Of a DNA stretch of 64,000 bases, positions 53,453-64,000 are shown in pieces (the first letter of the stretch is position 1; every line of letters begins with the position of its first letter). The notes under the pieces were generated by a model. The model saw only the letters and a program-made list of their open reading frames with translations, was not told where the DNA came from and ran no database searches. The stretch spans positions 15,252,001 through 15,316,000 of the forward strand of contig JAYESD010000001.1 of assembly GCA_036927565.1 (NCBI GenBank), written 5' to 3'. The position numbers and the translations under genes were made by a program. This DNA comes from Tuctoria greenei. Taxonomy: Eukaryota > Streptophyta > Magnoliopsida > Poales > Poaceae.

Positions 53453-54299
53453 TGTTGGAATACTGCATATTATTCTAAATCCAGATTCTAAATTGAGGCA
53501 AGTTTCACAAGTATTCAAAACTTCAATGCATACTCTACAGAGCAGTAGGTAGATCAACACAATAAAGACTACAAAAACATATGAACTCACTTTGTGTTCA
53601 TCGATGAAGCAGCGTGGATCGATGTCAAAAACAGCTTCGAGCGGTCGCACAGATGCGCTGCCTAGAAACCTTATTGTCGTCCCTCGTGCATGCTTCACAA
53701 CTACAAAGAATCGGAGATACCGCTCACCCTTCTCCTCAGTGCACGGCAAAGAAGAGGGTCGATGAAGTTTTTGGCAGCTCAAACACCACAGCACAGCTTT
53801 CCAAAAGGAAGACGAATAGATGGAAGAGAATATTGTGTGTGTTGGAAACCTGAATATCTTCAGGGCCTGATATAGGCACGACTGCCCTCTAGGAGCCGGT
53901 TCCATATTAATGACGTCCACTAATTACTGGTCAATTAATGGTGTTTATGGCAATAAATTGCGCACTAATTCTCTATTAGTGCAGAACGGTTCAAATTTCG
54001 TAAAGGATACAAGTGGAAAAAATACTCAATACAGCCATGCCACGGTCGCGCGTCGCAAGTCACAAATCACGCGGACTAACACGCGAAAAATTGCGGAAAC
54101 ATGCACGCACGTGTGTGTGTATGAGTACATATAGCCAGACCCCTCATTATTGCTTTCTCTATTCAGCCATAGGTATGAGGGCTACTATATATGTTGGTTT
54201 GCACCACCTTGCACTAGCAGTATGGGACTATAACCAACAGCCACATTGCTTTGGAATTTCAGTTGAATGGGCCACACTAAAATGGGCCAAATTCCAACA
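53453..54299 (-). repeat. Copia-type 3' LTR, minus strand
   Basis: TGTTGGAAT...ATTCCAACA perfect terminal inverted ends, 847 bp. On the minus strand it is preceded by GGTGGGGGA (54300-54308), the polypurine tract usual in Tork/Angela-type Copia elements, which makes it the 3' LTR of an element extending right. The lineage is inferred from the ends only. Confidence 0.72.
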
Positions 54300-54647
54300 A
54301 TCCCCCACCAATTTCAAAGCAAGGAATGAAGAATAAAAGATCATTGTGTTGCAGTATTGTTTTATATATCAGTCTTTCGGTATGAGCCCGTATGGGTTGA
54401 ACTTATACCTAGAATAACAAGATTCACCTTTCCACAGCTGAAGAATGTAATATGCCTTGAATTCTCAGCCTTGTGTGAAAAGATTTCACTTGAAATGAGA
54501 ACTGATACTAGGCTGTCAGACAACCTCACCTATCTGGAGTGTTAATGGTCTGCTCCCGTATCTTCTCTTGAGCCTTTATGAGAACACCCTATTCTCACGA
54601 ACTGCGACCTATAGTTAAGCTCAAGTAGGTGTTTTACTTCAAGATAT
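54300..54647 (-). other. 3' internal end of the minus-strand Copia element
   Basis: Polypurine tract and about 340 bp of non-coding 3' region, cut at 54648 by Tekay-D. No coding domain. Confidence 0.6.
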
Positions 54648-57443
54648 TGTAACACCCTCATTTTCATGCATCATGCCCTACATACATTCATATACATGTT
54701 TAACATTAATCCACATAAAGAGGAATAAGTTTAAAATTGATTTGGAACAAAACCACACTTAAAATGCTGAAAAGTGCGGACTTGTACGATTATTGTGAGG
54801 ACTCGTCTGATTTCTCTCTGACTTCGGTTGGAGTTTTCCGTTTTTGCTGCATCTAGTCTGATGTTGCCTCTGGAAACTTTCGGACTTGTCCGATCTTATG
54901 CGGACTGGTCCGGTGTTCCAAGAATCCTTGAAAATTCGCTAAGTCCCTGGACTTGTCCGGACTAGTCCGGTGTTCCAGCGGACCTGTCCATTTTCCTCTC
55001 TGACTAAAGTTGGACTTGTCCGATTTTTGGCCAGACTTGTCCGATTTCTTTCTGACTAACTTTGGACTAGTTCGGTCCTTTTTGGACTTGTCCGATATTT
55101 CGCGACTCTGAGTTGATCTTTTGTTTCACGATTTGTTTCTTGGGTTTCGCGTTAAGTGGGCCTAGGGATGTCATGTCTAACTCTTTTAAAGCCCATGAGG
55201 GACTCTAAACTGGCCTCTACTCCTCTCAAACTTGAAATCCATCTAACCATAGCCTCCACCTCTGTATAAACAACCCCACCCCTTGGCTTGACATCTATTT
55301 GCCACTTTTTCCACCCCACCCAAACCCTAGTTCGTGGAGAGCCACCATCAAGGAGGGAGGAGGAGATCCCAAGCAAGAAGAAGAAGAGGAGGAAACGAAA
55401 GAGGATAAAGATCTCCATCAAGTTTCGTTCTTCATCACCAATTCATCTCTAAGTTCATCACCAACCCTAGATCATCAAGATCCAAGTGGTGCCTCCAAGT
55501 TTCTAGATTCATTGGAGTCCTAAACATCTGGTACCTTCTATTCTCTTTTCCTTACGTGAATTCAACCCCTAATCTCCAAATTCACGGCGATCTAGAAAAC
55601 CCTAATCTGCTGATCTCGCGAAGTGCGGACTTGTCCGGTCCTAGCAGACTAGTCTGATTTTCCTGGTTAATTTAAATTATATTAATTCTAAAATTAGATC
55701 TAATCACATCCAAACCCGTATAAACTTGTTAAAAGCTATTAGAACTAGTTAGTGATCATTAAAAGCAATCTATTAACAAGTTCTACCTTGCATTTGCATC
55801 AATTATGCATATCATTTCATATTGATTAATATTTGTGCACTCTTTGATTGTGTTTCTTGTCTTGTATGTCTATTTTGCGTATTAGACAGATTTGCGCTAG
55901 AGAGTGCCGAGGAGGATCTCCAGCACCAAGGGTTTGAAGGCTTTGACTCGAATCAATTCCAAGAGCAAGGCAAGTGTCCTTGAAGCATATTGATCCTGTT
56001 TTGACAATAAATGTTTTGTTTGCAAACCGCATGCTTGTGTCAATTTGACGGGAATCCTATGATAGGAAGTTTACTAGCTTTGTCTAACCACCCTTATCAC
56101 CTGAAATTTATGGTAGAGAGTCGGGAAGGGCTTTTTACCCTTTTGCATCGCTTAATTAATCGGGATGGGAGAACAACTATACCACTCAACATAATTATGT
56201 ATTTATGAGATTATGGTTAACATGAATTGGTTAAATATGATATGGTAATTGGTGATCTAAGCAAGCTGATATGTGGATCGGTTGGATGTTATGATGGTTT
56301 TGCTTGCTTTAGATCTAAGGACCGGTTCGTGGAGTGACCATCCAGGATTTACAGTGCCACCATGAGGCCAAGTATGGGTGCGGCATAGCTGATTAATTAG
56401 GGCTTTGCCAGTGCTATTTGGACCATTAAGGATGATCGGGGAATGGGTAGTTGGATTGGGTTTGTTGATGATTGGTGGGACTATCCTGGGATCCAAATGG
56501 CTCAAGAGGGGGCCCTTGGTTGAAGATGTGCTCAGTTGGAGACATCGCCATCGGTGAAACATCAGTGGGGTCTAAATAGGCTAGTAATCCCTTTGTAAAG
56601 GATATTTTGTGCCCTCTTGGCCACACACCTACGGAAGTGTGAGACGGCATAATTGAGATTCTATAGTCATCAAAAGGTGATGAAATCACAAACACATGGG
56701 TAAAGCGGTACAACCTCTGCAGAGTGTGTCTAAAACTACCATGATAGCCGTACTCCCGGTTATAGCAACCTGGACCCTCACATGATTAGAGAAAAATTGG
56801 GATAGTTGGTTGGTTATGGTTATGGTTGGTATTATGGTTATGGATGGTTATGAATTGAATTCTGGTATTGAATATGGATATTGGTATATGATGATGGATA
56901 TGGAATGGTATTATGATAGCTACATGGCTTATGATGGGTTTATTTCATATACATGTAATATATTGCTTTTCTAATGCTCTAATGTACTTTTCAGCACTCA
57001 ACCATTATTATATTCATCATTTGAATCAGCCACGTGTCATACTTTCCACACTTGCTGAGTACGACATGTACTCACTCTTGCAATCCCCCCCCCCCACAGT
57101 TGCAGGTCAGGATTGGGAGTTTAATGGTGATAATGCGGAGTTCTAGGCCGTGTCTACCGTCAGCTTTGCCTGTGGTATTGATTGGACCTGCGCTATATCC
57201 CTTTGCTTAGTTTGCTTAGTTGCTTAATTAGTTTATTTCCGCTGCATTAGTTGAACTTGTTATTAGTATTCATTGGAACTTGTATTCGAGGATGTTATTA
57301 ATTGTGTAATAAAATATGTCAATAAATCTTGTTCTGTGGTAATTTTCTGTATACTCTTTTGTGAATGCACTCGTGTATGTGTGTTGAATGTCCTGGGCAC
57401 ACATATGCATTCACTTGGTTCATTTACAGAACTGGGTGTCACA
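54648..57443 (+). repeat. Tekay-D 5' LTR
   Basis: TGTAACACCC...GGGTGTCACA, 2796 bp. Palindrome array at 54777-55094, TATAAA at 55265-55270, one palindrome pair downstream at 55626/55645, C11 run at 57085-57095. Confidence 0.93.
54777..55094 (+). promoter_or_regulatory. Phased palindrome array, Tekay-D 5' LTR
   Basis: Sites of the form CGGACTTGTCCG/CGGACTAGTCCG and near matches start at 54777, 54798, 54881, 54901, about 54948, 54958, 54979, 55011, 55032, 55063 and 55083. The steps include 21, 20, 10, 21, 32, 21, 31 and 20. The array lies about 170 bp upstream of TATA. Confidence 0.85.
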
Positions 57444-57464
57444 GATTGGTATCAGAGCCATAGG
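57444..57464 (+). other. Tekay-D primer binding site
   Basis: GATTGGTATCAGAGCC directly after the LTR; initiator-Met tRNA type. A 250-bp leader to the gag ATG follows, with nothing recognised. Confidence 0.88.
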
Positions 57465-57712
57465 TTGACCGTAGGACGCAACCTAGATAGAATGGACACT
57501 TCAGAGCACATAGAAACACTAAGGAATCAATGTGTTCTTGTTTGGTGTGATGTTGCTATATATTGTTTGCTTGTATGCTTAATAGAGGATTTTGGGATGC
57601 TTTAGCATTGCCATGTCCACGTAGGCTAGAGTAGCTAGTTGTTTAGTTTCATATCCCTTGATGCATATAGTTGGGGACGGTTTTCTAATTCTTACCTATT
57701 GCTTTTCTCCAG

Positions 57713-59008
57713 ATGGTGAGGACTCACAACTAGAGGGATGCTAATGATGAGGAGGAGAACCATGGAGTACCTTAGAACAGCAATGGACAAGGACATGCTC
57801 ATGGAGCTATCAACATTGAGCAGCTATTGGCTATGCAAAACCAGCTCATGCAGACCATGATACAGACTATAGGACAGCTGCAGGCTGGTAACATCAACAA
57901 TCAGCCCCACATGCCTCCACCGCCACCCCCGCCTCCTCATAACCGGTTGGGAGAGTTTATGAGGACTAGGACACTGACCTTTGTTCAAGCTGCTGACCCT
58001 ATGGATGCTGATGATTGGCTCAAGTCCGTGGATAAGAAGCTTGCTATTGTCTAATGCAGTGACCGGGAGAAAGTGCTTTTCGCTTCTCATCAACTAGTTG
58101 GAGCAGCTACGGATTGGTGGGATTCCTTATGCAATGCTCATGAGAACCAATAGAGAATTACTTGGGCCGAATTCAAGGAGAGTTTCCATTCCCATTATGT
58201 GCCCGAGGGTGTTATGATCTTGAAGAGGCAAGAATATGAGAACTTGAGGCAAGGAAGATCAAGTGTGGGTGAATATCTCAAAAAATTCACTCAACTTTCA
58301 AGCTATGCGCCGGAAGATGTTAGCTGGGACAGCCGGAAGCAATATTTGTTCATGAGAGGCTTAAACAATGAGATCCAAGTGCAATTGCTCGATTGTGACT
58401 GTGCCAACTTCCAGAAGCTTGTGGACAAAACAATTGTGATTGAGAACAAGGTCCGTGAGATGGAGAAAGACAACAAGAGGAAGGCGCCATATCAAGGACA
58501 GCAACAAGGAAGTAATGTGCGCTCTCGCTTTGCGCCTCCTAATGCGCCATATTACAGCTCCTCTACTCCTATACAACGCCCTGGTTATGCACCGCGCCCA
58601 ACTTAGTTTGTGCAGCAGCGCCCTGTCATGCAAGCACCTAGGCCTCCAATGCCTCACGCACCTCGCGCTAATTTTCCTAGTGCAAGTGTTCAAAACCAAG
58701 CTCGTCCCAATAATTCTGGTGGAGCTAAGAAGTGCTATACTTGTGGAGAAGCTGCATACTTTGCGCATCAATGTCCTAAGTCAGGGCTTGGTCAAGGAAG
58801 CAATGCGACATGGCAAAACCCAAGACCTAATGGAGGACAATCACAAGGGAACCGGGGACAGCAGAATTTTGCTTGTGGCATCGTGAACCATGTCTCTGCG
58901 GAGGATGCTCAACAAGCGGATGACATGGTCATTGGTATGTTTCTCGTGAACTCCAACCCCGCGGCTATGTTGTTTGATTCTGGAGCATCACATTCATTCA
59001 TTGCATAG
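57713..59008 (+). pseudogene. gag: Tekay-D Gag, several stops
   Basis: ATG at 57713; same frame as the recognisable parts. Proline run, Gag core (LGEFMRTRTLTFVQAADPMDA, VGEYLKKFTQLSSYAPEDVS), CCHC knuckle (CYTCGEAAYFAHQC, 58732 on), then the protease start (FDSGASHSFIA) at the end. Stops near 57740, 57775, 58054, 58150, 58604 and 59008. Confidence 0.87.
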
Positions 59009-62000
59009 AAATATGTTGCCAAGTATAGTTTGCCTATCTCTCATATGAAGTTTACTCTGTTGGTTAAGTCTCCTGGAGGAGAGATGAGGACAAATATAGT
59101 ATGTCCAAAAGTAAGCCTTAGAATAAGGGGGGTAGATTTCTCGCCAACCTCATTTATTTGGACTCTCAAGGATTGGACATTATACTTGGTATGGACTAGT
59201 TGAGAAAGCACAATGGAGTTATCGAGTGTGCCACGAAGACGGTGAAGTTAACCAATGAAGAAGGGATCACCGTAGAATTTGAAGCATCTCAAACCGCACC
59301 AAAGCAATTGGAGCTGAATCACATGGATGGTACTGCAATTGAGGAAATTCCGGTGGTGTGTGAATTTTTGGACGTGTTCCCTGATGAGTTGCCAGGTATG
59401 CCACCTGATCGAGACATTGAGTTTGTTATTGATTTAATACCTGGAACTGTACCTATAGCTAAGAGGTCGTATAGGATGCCTCCTATGGAATTAGTGGAGC
59501 ACAAGAAGCAAATTCAAGAGCAACTAGAGAAGGGTTTTATTCGGCCCAGCTCTTCACCTTGGGGAGCGCCTGTGATGTTTGTGGACAAGAAGGATGGATC
59601 CCAAAGGATGTATGTAGACTACCGAGCTCTCAACGAGGTAACAATCAAGAACAAGTACACCTTGCCACGCATAGAAGACTTGTTTGATCAGATGAAGGGT
59701 GCTTGTGTCTTCTCTAATATTGATTTGAGGTCATGATACTTTCAAATAAAGATTAGACCATCGGACATACCTAAGACAGCTTTTAGGACACGATATGGAT
59801 CTTATGAGTACACCGTGATGTCTTTTGGATTGACCAATGCACCTGCGTACTTTATGTAGCTCATGAATAAGGTCTTCATGGAGTACTTGGATAGGTTTGT
59901 AGTGGTGTTCATAGACGACATTATGATCTACTCGAAGGATGAGAAGAAACATGAGGAACACTTGAGTCTTACGTTGCGGAAATTGAGGGAGCATCAATTG
60001 TATGCCAAGTTCAACAAGTGTCAGTTTTGGTTTAGAGAGGTGTCGTTTTTGGGTCATATGATCTCAGGAGGAGGAGTTTTGGTTGATCCAGGAAAAGTGA
60101 GGGACGTGTTAAAATGGGAGCCCCTGCAGAATGTAAAGGAGATCAGGAGTTTTCTTGGGATGGTTGGATATTACCGTCGATTCATCATGGACTTTTCCAA
60201 GATATCCAAGCCAATGACGGAATTGCTAATGAAGGGAAAAGCTTTCCATTGGACTCAAGCTTGTCAAGAAAGTTTTGAGGAGTTGAAGAAGAGGTTAACT
60301 ATAGCCCCAGTTTTGATATTGCCGGATGTAAGCAAGAGTTTTGATATTTATTGTGATGCATCGAGACAAGTACTTGGATGCGTGCTTATGCAAGAAGGTC
60401 AAGTGGTTGCATATGCATCGAGGAAATTGAAGAAACATGAATAGAATTATCCAACGCATGATTTGGAACATGCAACCGTGATACACGCATTGAAAATTTG
60501 GAGACACTACATCCTTGGACATAGGTGTGAAATTTATACGGATCAAAAGAGTCTTAAGTATATTTTCACACAAATGGATCTGAATTTGAGGCAAGGAAGA
60601 TGGTTGGAGCTCATCAAAGATTATGATTTGGGGATCAACTATCATCCGGAAAAAGCCAATGTAGTGACCGATGATTTGAGTAGAAAAGGAGTAAGTCATC
60701 AACTCATAGTTCGAGAGTTACCATTCGAGTTATGTAAGGAGTTTGAACGGTTGAACCTTGGATTCGTAAATGATATGGAGATGATGGAGTTAGACCCAAC
60801 ATTGGAGCAAGAAATTCGGGAAGGCCAAACTAAGGATGTGGAAATTCAAGAAATCAAGGAAAGGACCCAAGAGGGGAGAGAATTTAGATTCGATGAGGAT
60901 GAACATGTTACCCTATGGCTTGGTAAGAGGATTGTGTGCCTAATGTGAAGAATATTCGAGAGACAATAATAAAAGAGGCACATGACTCACCATACTCGAT
61001 TCATCCTGGTTGTACAAAGATGTACAAAGACTTGAAGACGTGTTATTGGTGGGCTAGAATGAAGATGGACATAACTGAATACGTAGCGTTGTGTGATGTG
61101 TGCCAACGAGTCAAGGCGGAACATCAAAGGCCAGCTGGACTATTGCAACCATTAAAGATTCTGGAATGGAAGTGGGAAGAGATCGGTATGGACTTCATAG
61201 TTGGTTTACCATATACTCAGTCCGGTTACGACTCAATTTAGGTAATTGTGGATCGGTTAACTAAGTCAGCCCACTTTATTCCCGTCAAGACGACCTATAA
61301 TAGAGAGAAATTGGCGGAATTGTATACGGGAAGAATAGTATGTTTGCATGGAGTTCCGAAGAAGATAGTCTCGGATAGAGGTTCACAATTCACATCCAGG
61401 TTTTGGCAAAAACTACATGAAGCTTTGGGAACGAGGTTGAATTTTAGTTCCGCATATCACCCTCAAACGGATGGACAAACCGAGAGGACCAATCAGATTT
61501 TAGAGGACATGTTAAGAGCTTGTTCTTTAAAGCATGGGAAAAGTTGGGACAAGAGCTTGCCATATGCAGAGTTTTCATACAACAATAGTTACCAAGCAAG
61601 CTTGAAAATGTCACCATATGAAGCGCTTTATGGAAGGAAGTGTAGGACACCTTTATTTTGGAATGAGGCAAGAAAAACTCAAGTATTTGGTCCGGATGTG
61701 TTGCAAGAAGCCGAAAAACAGGTCCAAATAATTCGTGAGAACTTGAGGGCTGCCCAATCAAGACAAAAATGTTATGCAGACAATAGGAGAAAGAAATTAG
61801 CCTTTGAAGTGGGAGATTTAGTTTACCTCAAGGTGTCACCGATGAGGGGTCATAAGAGGTTTAACATAAGAGGAAAGCTAGAACCTCGCTACATTGGACC
61901 ATTCAGGATTTTGGACAAAAGAGAAGTAGCGTATAAGATGGGGATGCCAACTCATCTATCAGACGTCCATGATGTCTTTCATGTTTCCCAGCTCAAGAAG

Positions 62001-62281
62001 TGCCTGAGAGGACCGGAAGAACAAGTGCCAATGGATGGATTGGAACTAGAGGCAGATTTGGCTTATGCCAAGCAACTGGTCAAAATTTTGGAAACCAAGG
62101 AGAGAGTCACAAGAACAAGGTTATTACATGGTGTAAAGTTCAATGGAAGCACCACACAGAAAAAGAAGCAACATGGGAATTGGAGGATGATCTCAAGAAG
62201 GAATTTCCCTATCTTTTCTCTTCCGCGTCGAACCTCAAGGGCGAGATTCATTTTAAGGGGGGTAGGTTTGTAACACCCTAA
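59009..62281 (+). pseudogene. pol: Tekay-D Pol with chromodomain, stops and frameshifts
   Basis: Protease remainder; RT (RMYVDYRALNEVTIKNKY, VVVFIDDIMIYSKD); RNase H (FDIYCDASRQVLGCVL, EIYTDQKSLKYIFTQ). Integrase has its zinc region at 60990-61120 (HDSPYSIHPG, CDVCQRVKAEH) and core (GMDFIVGLP, VSDRGSQFTS, DGQTERTNQI). The C-terminus is a chromodomain (VQWKHHTEKEATWELEDDL), which in chromoviruses steers integration to marked chromatin. Frameshifts near 59142, 60935 and 62115. Stops near 59199, 59736, 59859, 60444 and 61241. The last frame reads past the polypurine tract into the LTR. Confidence 0.92.
62251..62267 (+). other. Tekay-D polypurine tract
   Basis: TTTTAAGGGGGGTAGGT immediately before the 3' LTR, inside the end of the pol frame. 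Confidence 0.85.
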
Positions 62282-63959
62282 TTTTCATGCATCATGCCCT
62301 ACATACATTCATATACATGTTTAACATTAATCCACATAAAGAGGAATAAGTTTAAAATTTATTTTGAACAAAACTGCACTTAAAATGCTGAAAAGTGCAG
62401 ACTAGTCCGATTTTGGTGAGGACTAGTCCGATTTCTCTCTGACCTTGGTCGGACTTGTCCTTTTTTGCTGCGTACTAGTCCGGTTTTGCCTCTGGACACT
62501 TTCGGACTTGTCCGATCTTATGCAGACTAGTCCGGTGTTCCAAGAATCCTTGAAAATTTGGTAAGTCCCTGGACTCGTCCGGACTAGTCCGGTGTTCCAG
62601 CGAACTTGTCCGTTTTCCTCTCTGACTAAAGTCAGACTTGTCCGATTTTTGGCCAGACTTGTCCGATTTCTTTCTGACTAACTCCGGACTAGTCCGATCC
62701 CTTTCGGACTTGTCTGATATTTCACGACTCTGAGTTGAACTTTTGTTTCACGACTTGTTTCTTGGGTTTCATGTTAAGTGGGCCTAGGGACCTTGTGCCT
62801 AACTCTTTTAAAGCCCATGAGGGACTCCAAACCGGCCTCTACTCCTCTCAAACTCTAAATCCATCTAACCCTAGCCTCCACCTCTATATAAACAACCCCA
62901 CCCCTTGGCTTGACATCTGTTTGCCACTTTTCCACCCCACCCAAACCCTAGTTCGTGGAGAGCCACCATCAAGGAGGGAGGAGGAGATCCCAAGCAAGAA
63001 GAAGAGGAGGAAATGAAAGAGGATCATTATCTCCATTAATTTTTGTTCTTTATCACCAATTCATCTCCAAGTTCATCACCAACCCTAGATCATCAAGATC
63101 CAAGTGTTGCCTCCAAGTTTCTTGATTCATTGGAGTCCTAAACACCTGATATACCTTCTATTCTATTTTTCTTACGTGAATTCAACCCCTAATCTCCAAA
63201 TTCACATCGATTTAGAAAACCCTAATATGTTGATCTCGCGAAGTGCGGACTTGTCCGGTCCTTAGCGGACTATTCCTATTTTCCTGGTTAATTTCAATTG
63301 AATTAAATTGAAAATTAGATCTAATCACATCCAAAACCATATAAACTTGTTAAAAGCTATTAGAACTAGTTAGTGATCATTAAAAGCAATCTATTAACAA
63401 GTTCTACCTTGCATTTGCATCAATCATGCATATCATGTCATATTGAGTAATATTTGTACACTCTTTGATTGTGTTTCTTGTCTTGTATGTCTATTTTCGG
63501 ATTAGACGGATTTGCGCTAGAGAGAGCCGCGGAGGATCTCCAGCACCAAGAGTTTGAAGGCTTTGACTCGAATCAATTCTAAGAGCAAGGCAAGTGTCCT
63601 TGAAGCATATTGATCCTATTTTGACAATAAATGTTTTGTTTGCAAACCGCATGCTTGTGTCAATTTGATGGGAATCCTATGATAGGAAGTTTACTAGCTT
63701 TGTCTAACCACCCTGGTCACCTGGAATTTATGGTAGAGAGTCGGAAAGGGCTTTTTACCCTTTTGCATCGCTTAATTAATCGGGATGGGAGAACAACTAT
63801 ACCACTCAACTTAATTATGTATTTATGAGATTATGGTTAACATGAATTGGTTAAATATGATATGGTAATGGGTGATCTAAGCAAGCCGGGTATGTGGATG
63901 GATTGGATGTTATGGTGGTTTTGCTTGCTTTAGATCTAAGGACCTGTTCGTGGAGCGAC
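62269..63959 (+). repeat. Tekay-D 3' LTR, interrupted
   Basis: First 1.69 kb of the LTR. Palindrome sites start at 62398, 62419, 62450, 62471, 62503, 62523, 62570, 62580, 62601, 62633, 62654, 62685 and 62705; the steps are 21, 31, 21, 32, 20, 47, 10, 21, 32, 21, 31 and 20. TATATAAA is at 62885-62892, and a downstream pair is at 63246/63266. Confidence 0.92.
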
Positions 63960-64000
63960 TGAAAGTGCATCTAGGACTCCCTTGTGGGTTTTGGATGATT
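63960..64000 (+). repeat. Start of another Sire-2-family LTR
   Basis: The last 41 bases match the first 41 bases of the Sire-2 LTR (TGAAAGTGCATCTAGGACTC at the start). Plus orientation, inserted into the Tekay-D 3' LTR; gcgac (63955-63959) would be the target copy. Confidence 0.88.

Larger units (their letters stand above)
54648..63959 (+). mobile_element. Tekay-D: Gypsy chromovirus-like element, plus strand, decayed
   Basis: 5' LTR 54648-57443, initiator-Met primer site, gag, pol ending in a chromodomain, polypurine tract TTTTAAGGGGGGTAGGT, and 3' LTR from 62269, which is interrupted at 63960 by a Sire-2-family LTR. At least ten in-frame stops and three frameshifts. Same family as Tekay-A and Tekay-C. 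Confidence 0.93.

Noticed and set aside
53066..53920. 284-aa minus-strand frame.
   Set aside because: Spans a Sire-3 LTR end, the unassigned flank and a Copia LTR, so it crosses element borders and cannot be one gene.
53453..54299. DNA transposon reading from the perfect TGTTGGAAT/ATTCCAACA ends.
   Set aside because: Size, TG...CA ends, and an adjacent GGTGGGGGA polypurine tract fit a Copia LTR better; no transposase is seen.
55299..55523. Glu/Lys-rich frame in the Tekay-D LTR.
   Set aside because: Purine-rich stretch downstream of TATA; the 3' LTR copy differs in length and frame. Probably untranslated leader.

Overview
This window is plant nuclear DNA, most likely from a grass, and it is almost entirely nested LTR retrotransposons. 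I see no convincing host gene, rRNA gene, tRNA gene, CRISPR array or bacterial feature. The plant and probable grass assignment rests on the element types: Copia Sireviruses with multiple polypurine tracts and a third ORF, Gypsy Tekay-like chromoviruses with TGTAACACCC...TGTCACA LTRs and a chromodomain, and Gypsy Tat-type elements with two RNase H domains and an antisense gene. The species cannot be named from sequence alone.

Layout, left to right. (1) 1-138 and 10231-13022 belong to an Athila/Tat-like Gypsy element that runs off the left edge; it is split by a complete Sirevirus ('Sire-1', 139-10230). (2) 13023-18787 and 48224-48927 are a minus-strand Tekay-like element (Tekay-A), which the Athila/Tat-like element entered. 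(3) A gag-only, non-autonomous LTR element on the minus strand (18788-48218, TSD ttcaa) sits inside the Tekay-A LTR. (4) A Tat element on the minus strand (Tat-A, 19699-44545, TSD ctccc) sits in the polypurine region of the gag-only element. (5) A very young Sirevirus ('Sire-2', 27998-39827, TSD gtagc) sits in the Tat-A reverse transcriptase. (6) Right of 48927 come the 3' end of a second Tat element (Tat-B, 48928-50976), a Tekay LTR piece (Tekay-C, 50977-52080), a minus-strand Sirevirus LTR piece (Sire-3, 52081-53108), 344 bp of unassigned DNA, and a Copia LTR (53453-54299). (7) A decayed plus-strand Tekay element (Tekay-D, from 54648) follows; its 3' LTR is entered at 63960 by another Sire-2-family LTR that leaves the window.

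How the parts work: each autonomous family carries gag (particle), protease, integrase, reverse transcriptase and RNase H between LTRs that hold promoter and terminator. Sire-2 is the only element with all ORFs open and near-identical LTRs, so it is the best candidate for recent or current activity. The others carry stops, frameshifts or insertions.

The most striking signal is not a gene. The LTRs of Sire-2, Sire-3 and the Tekay elements, which belong to different superfamilies, all carry arrays of the same 12-bp palindrome (CGGACTAGTCCG and its AA/TT variants) just upstream of the TATA box. Sites are spaced mostly 20-21 and 31-33 bp apart, that is, two and three helical turns. Sire-2 repeats the sites in its U5, in the gag coding end and in its 3' internal region. 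Sire-1 has the same type of layout with a different palindrome (CATCGGATNATCCGATG), and the Tat LTRs carry G-box arrays at the same U3 position. Tat-A also carries a spliced antisense gene with its own candidate promoter.
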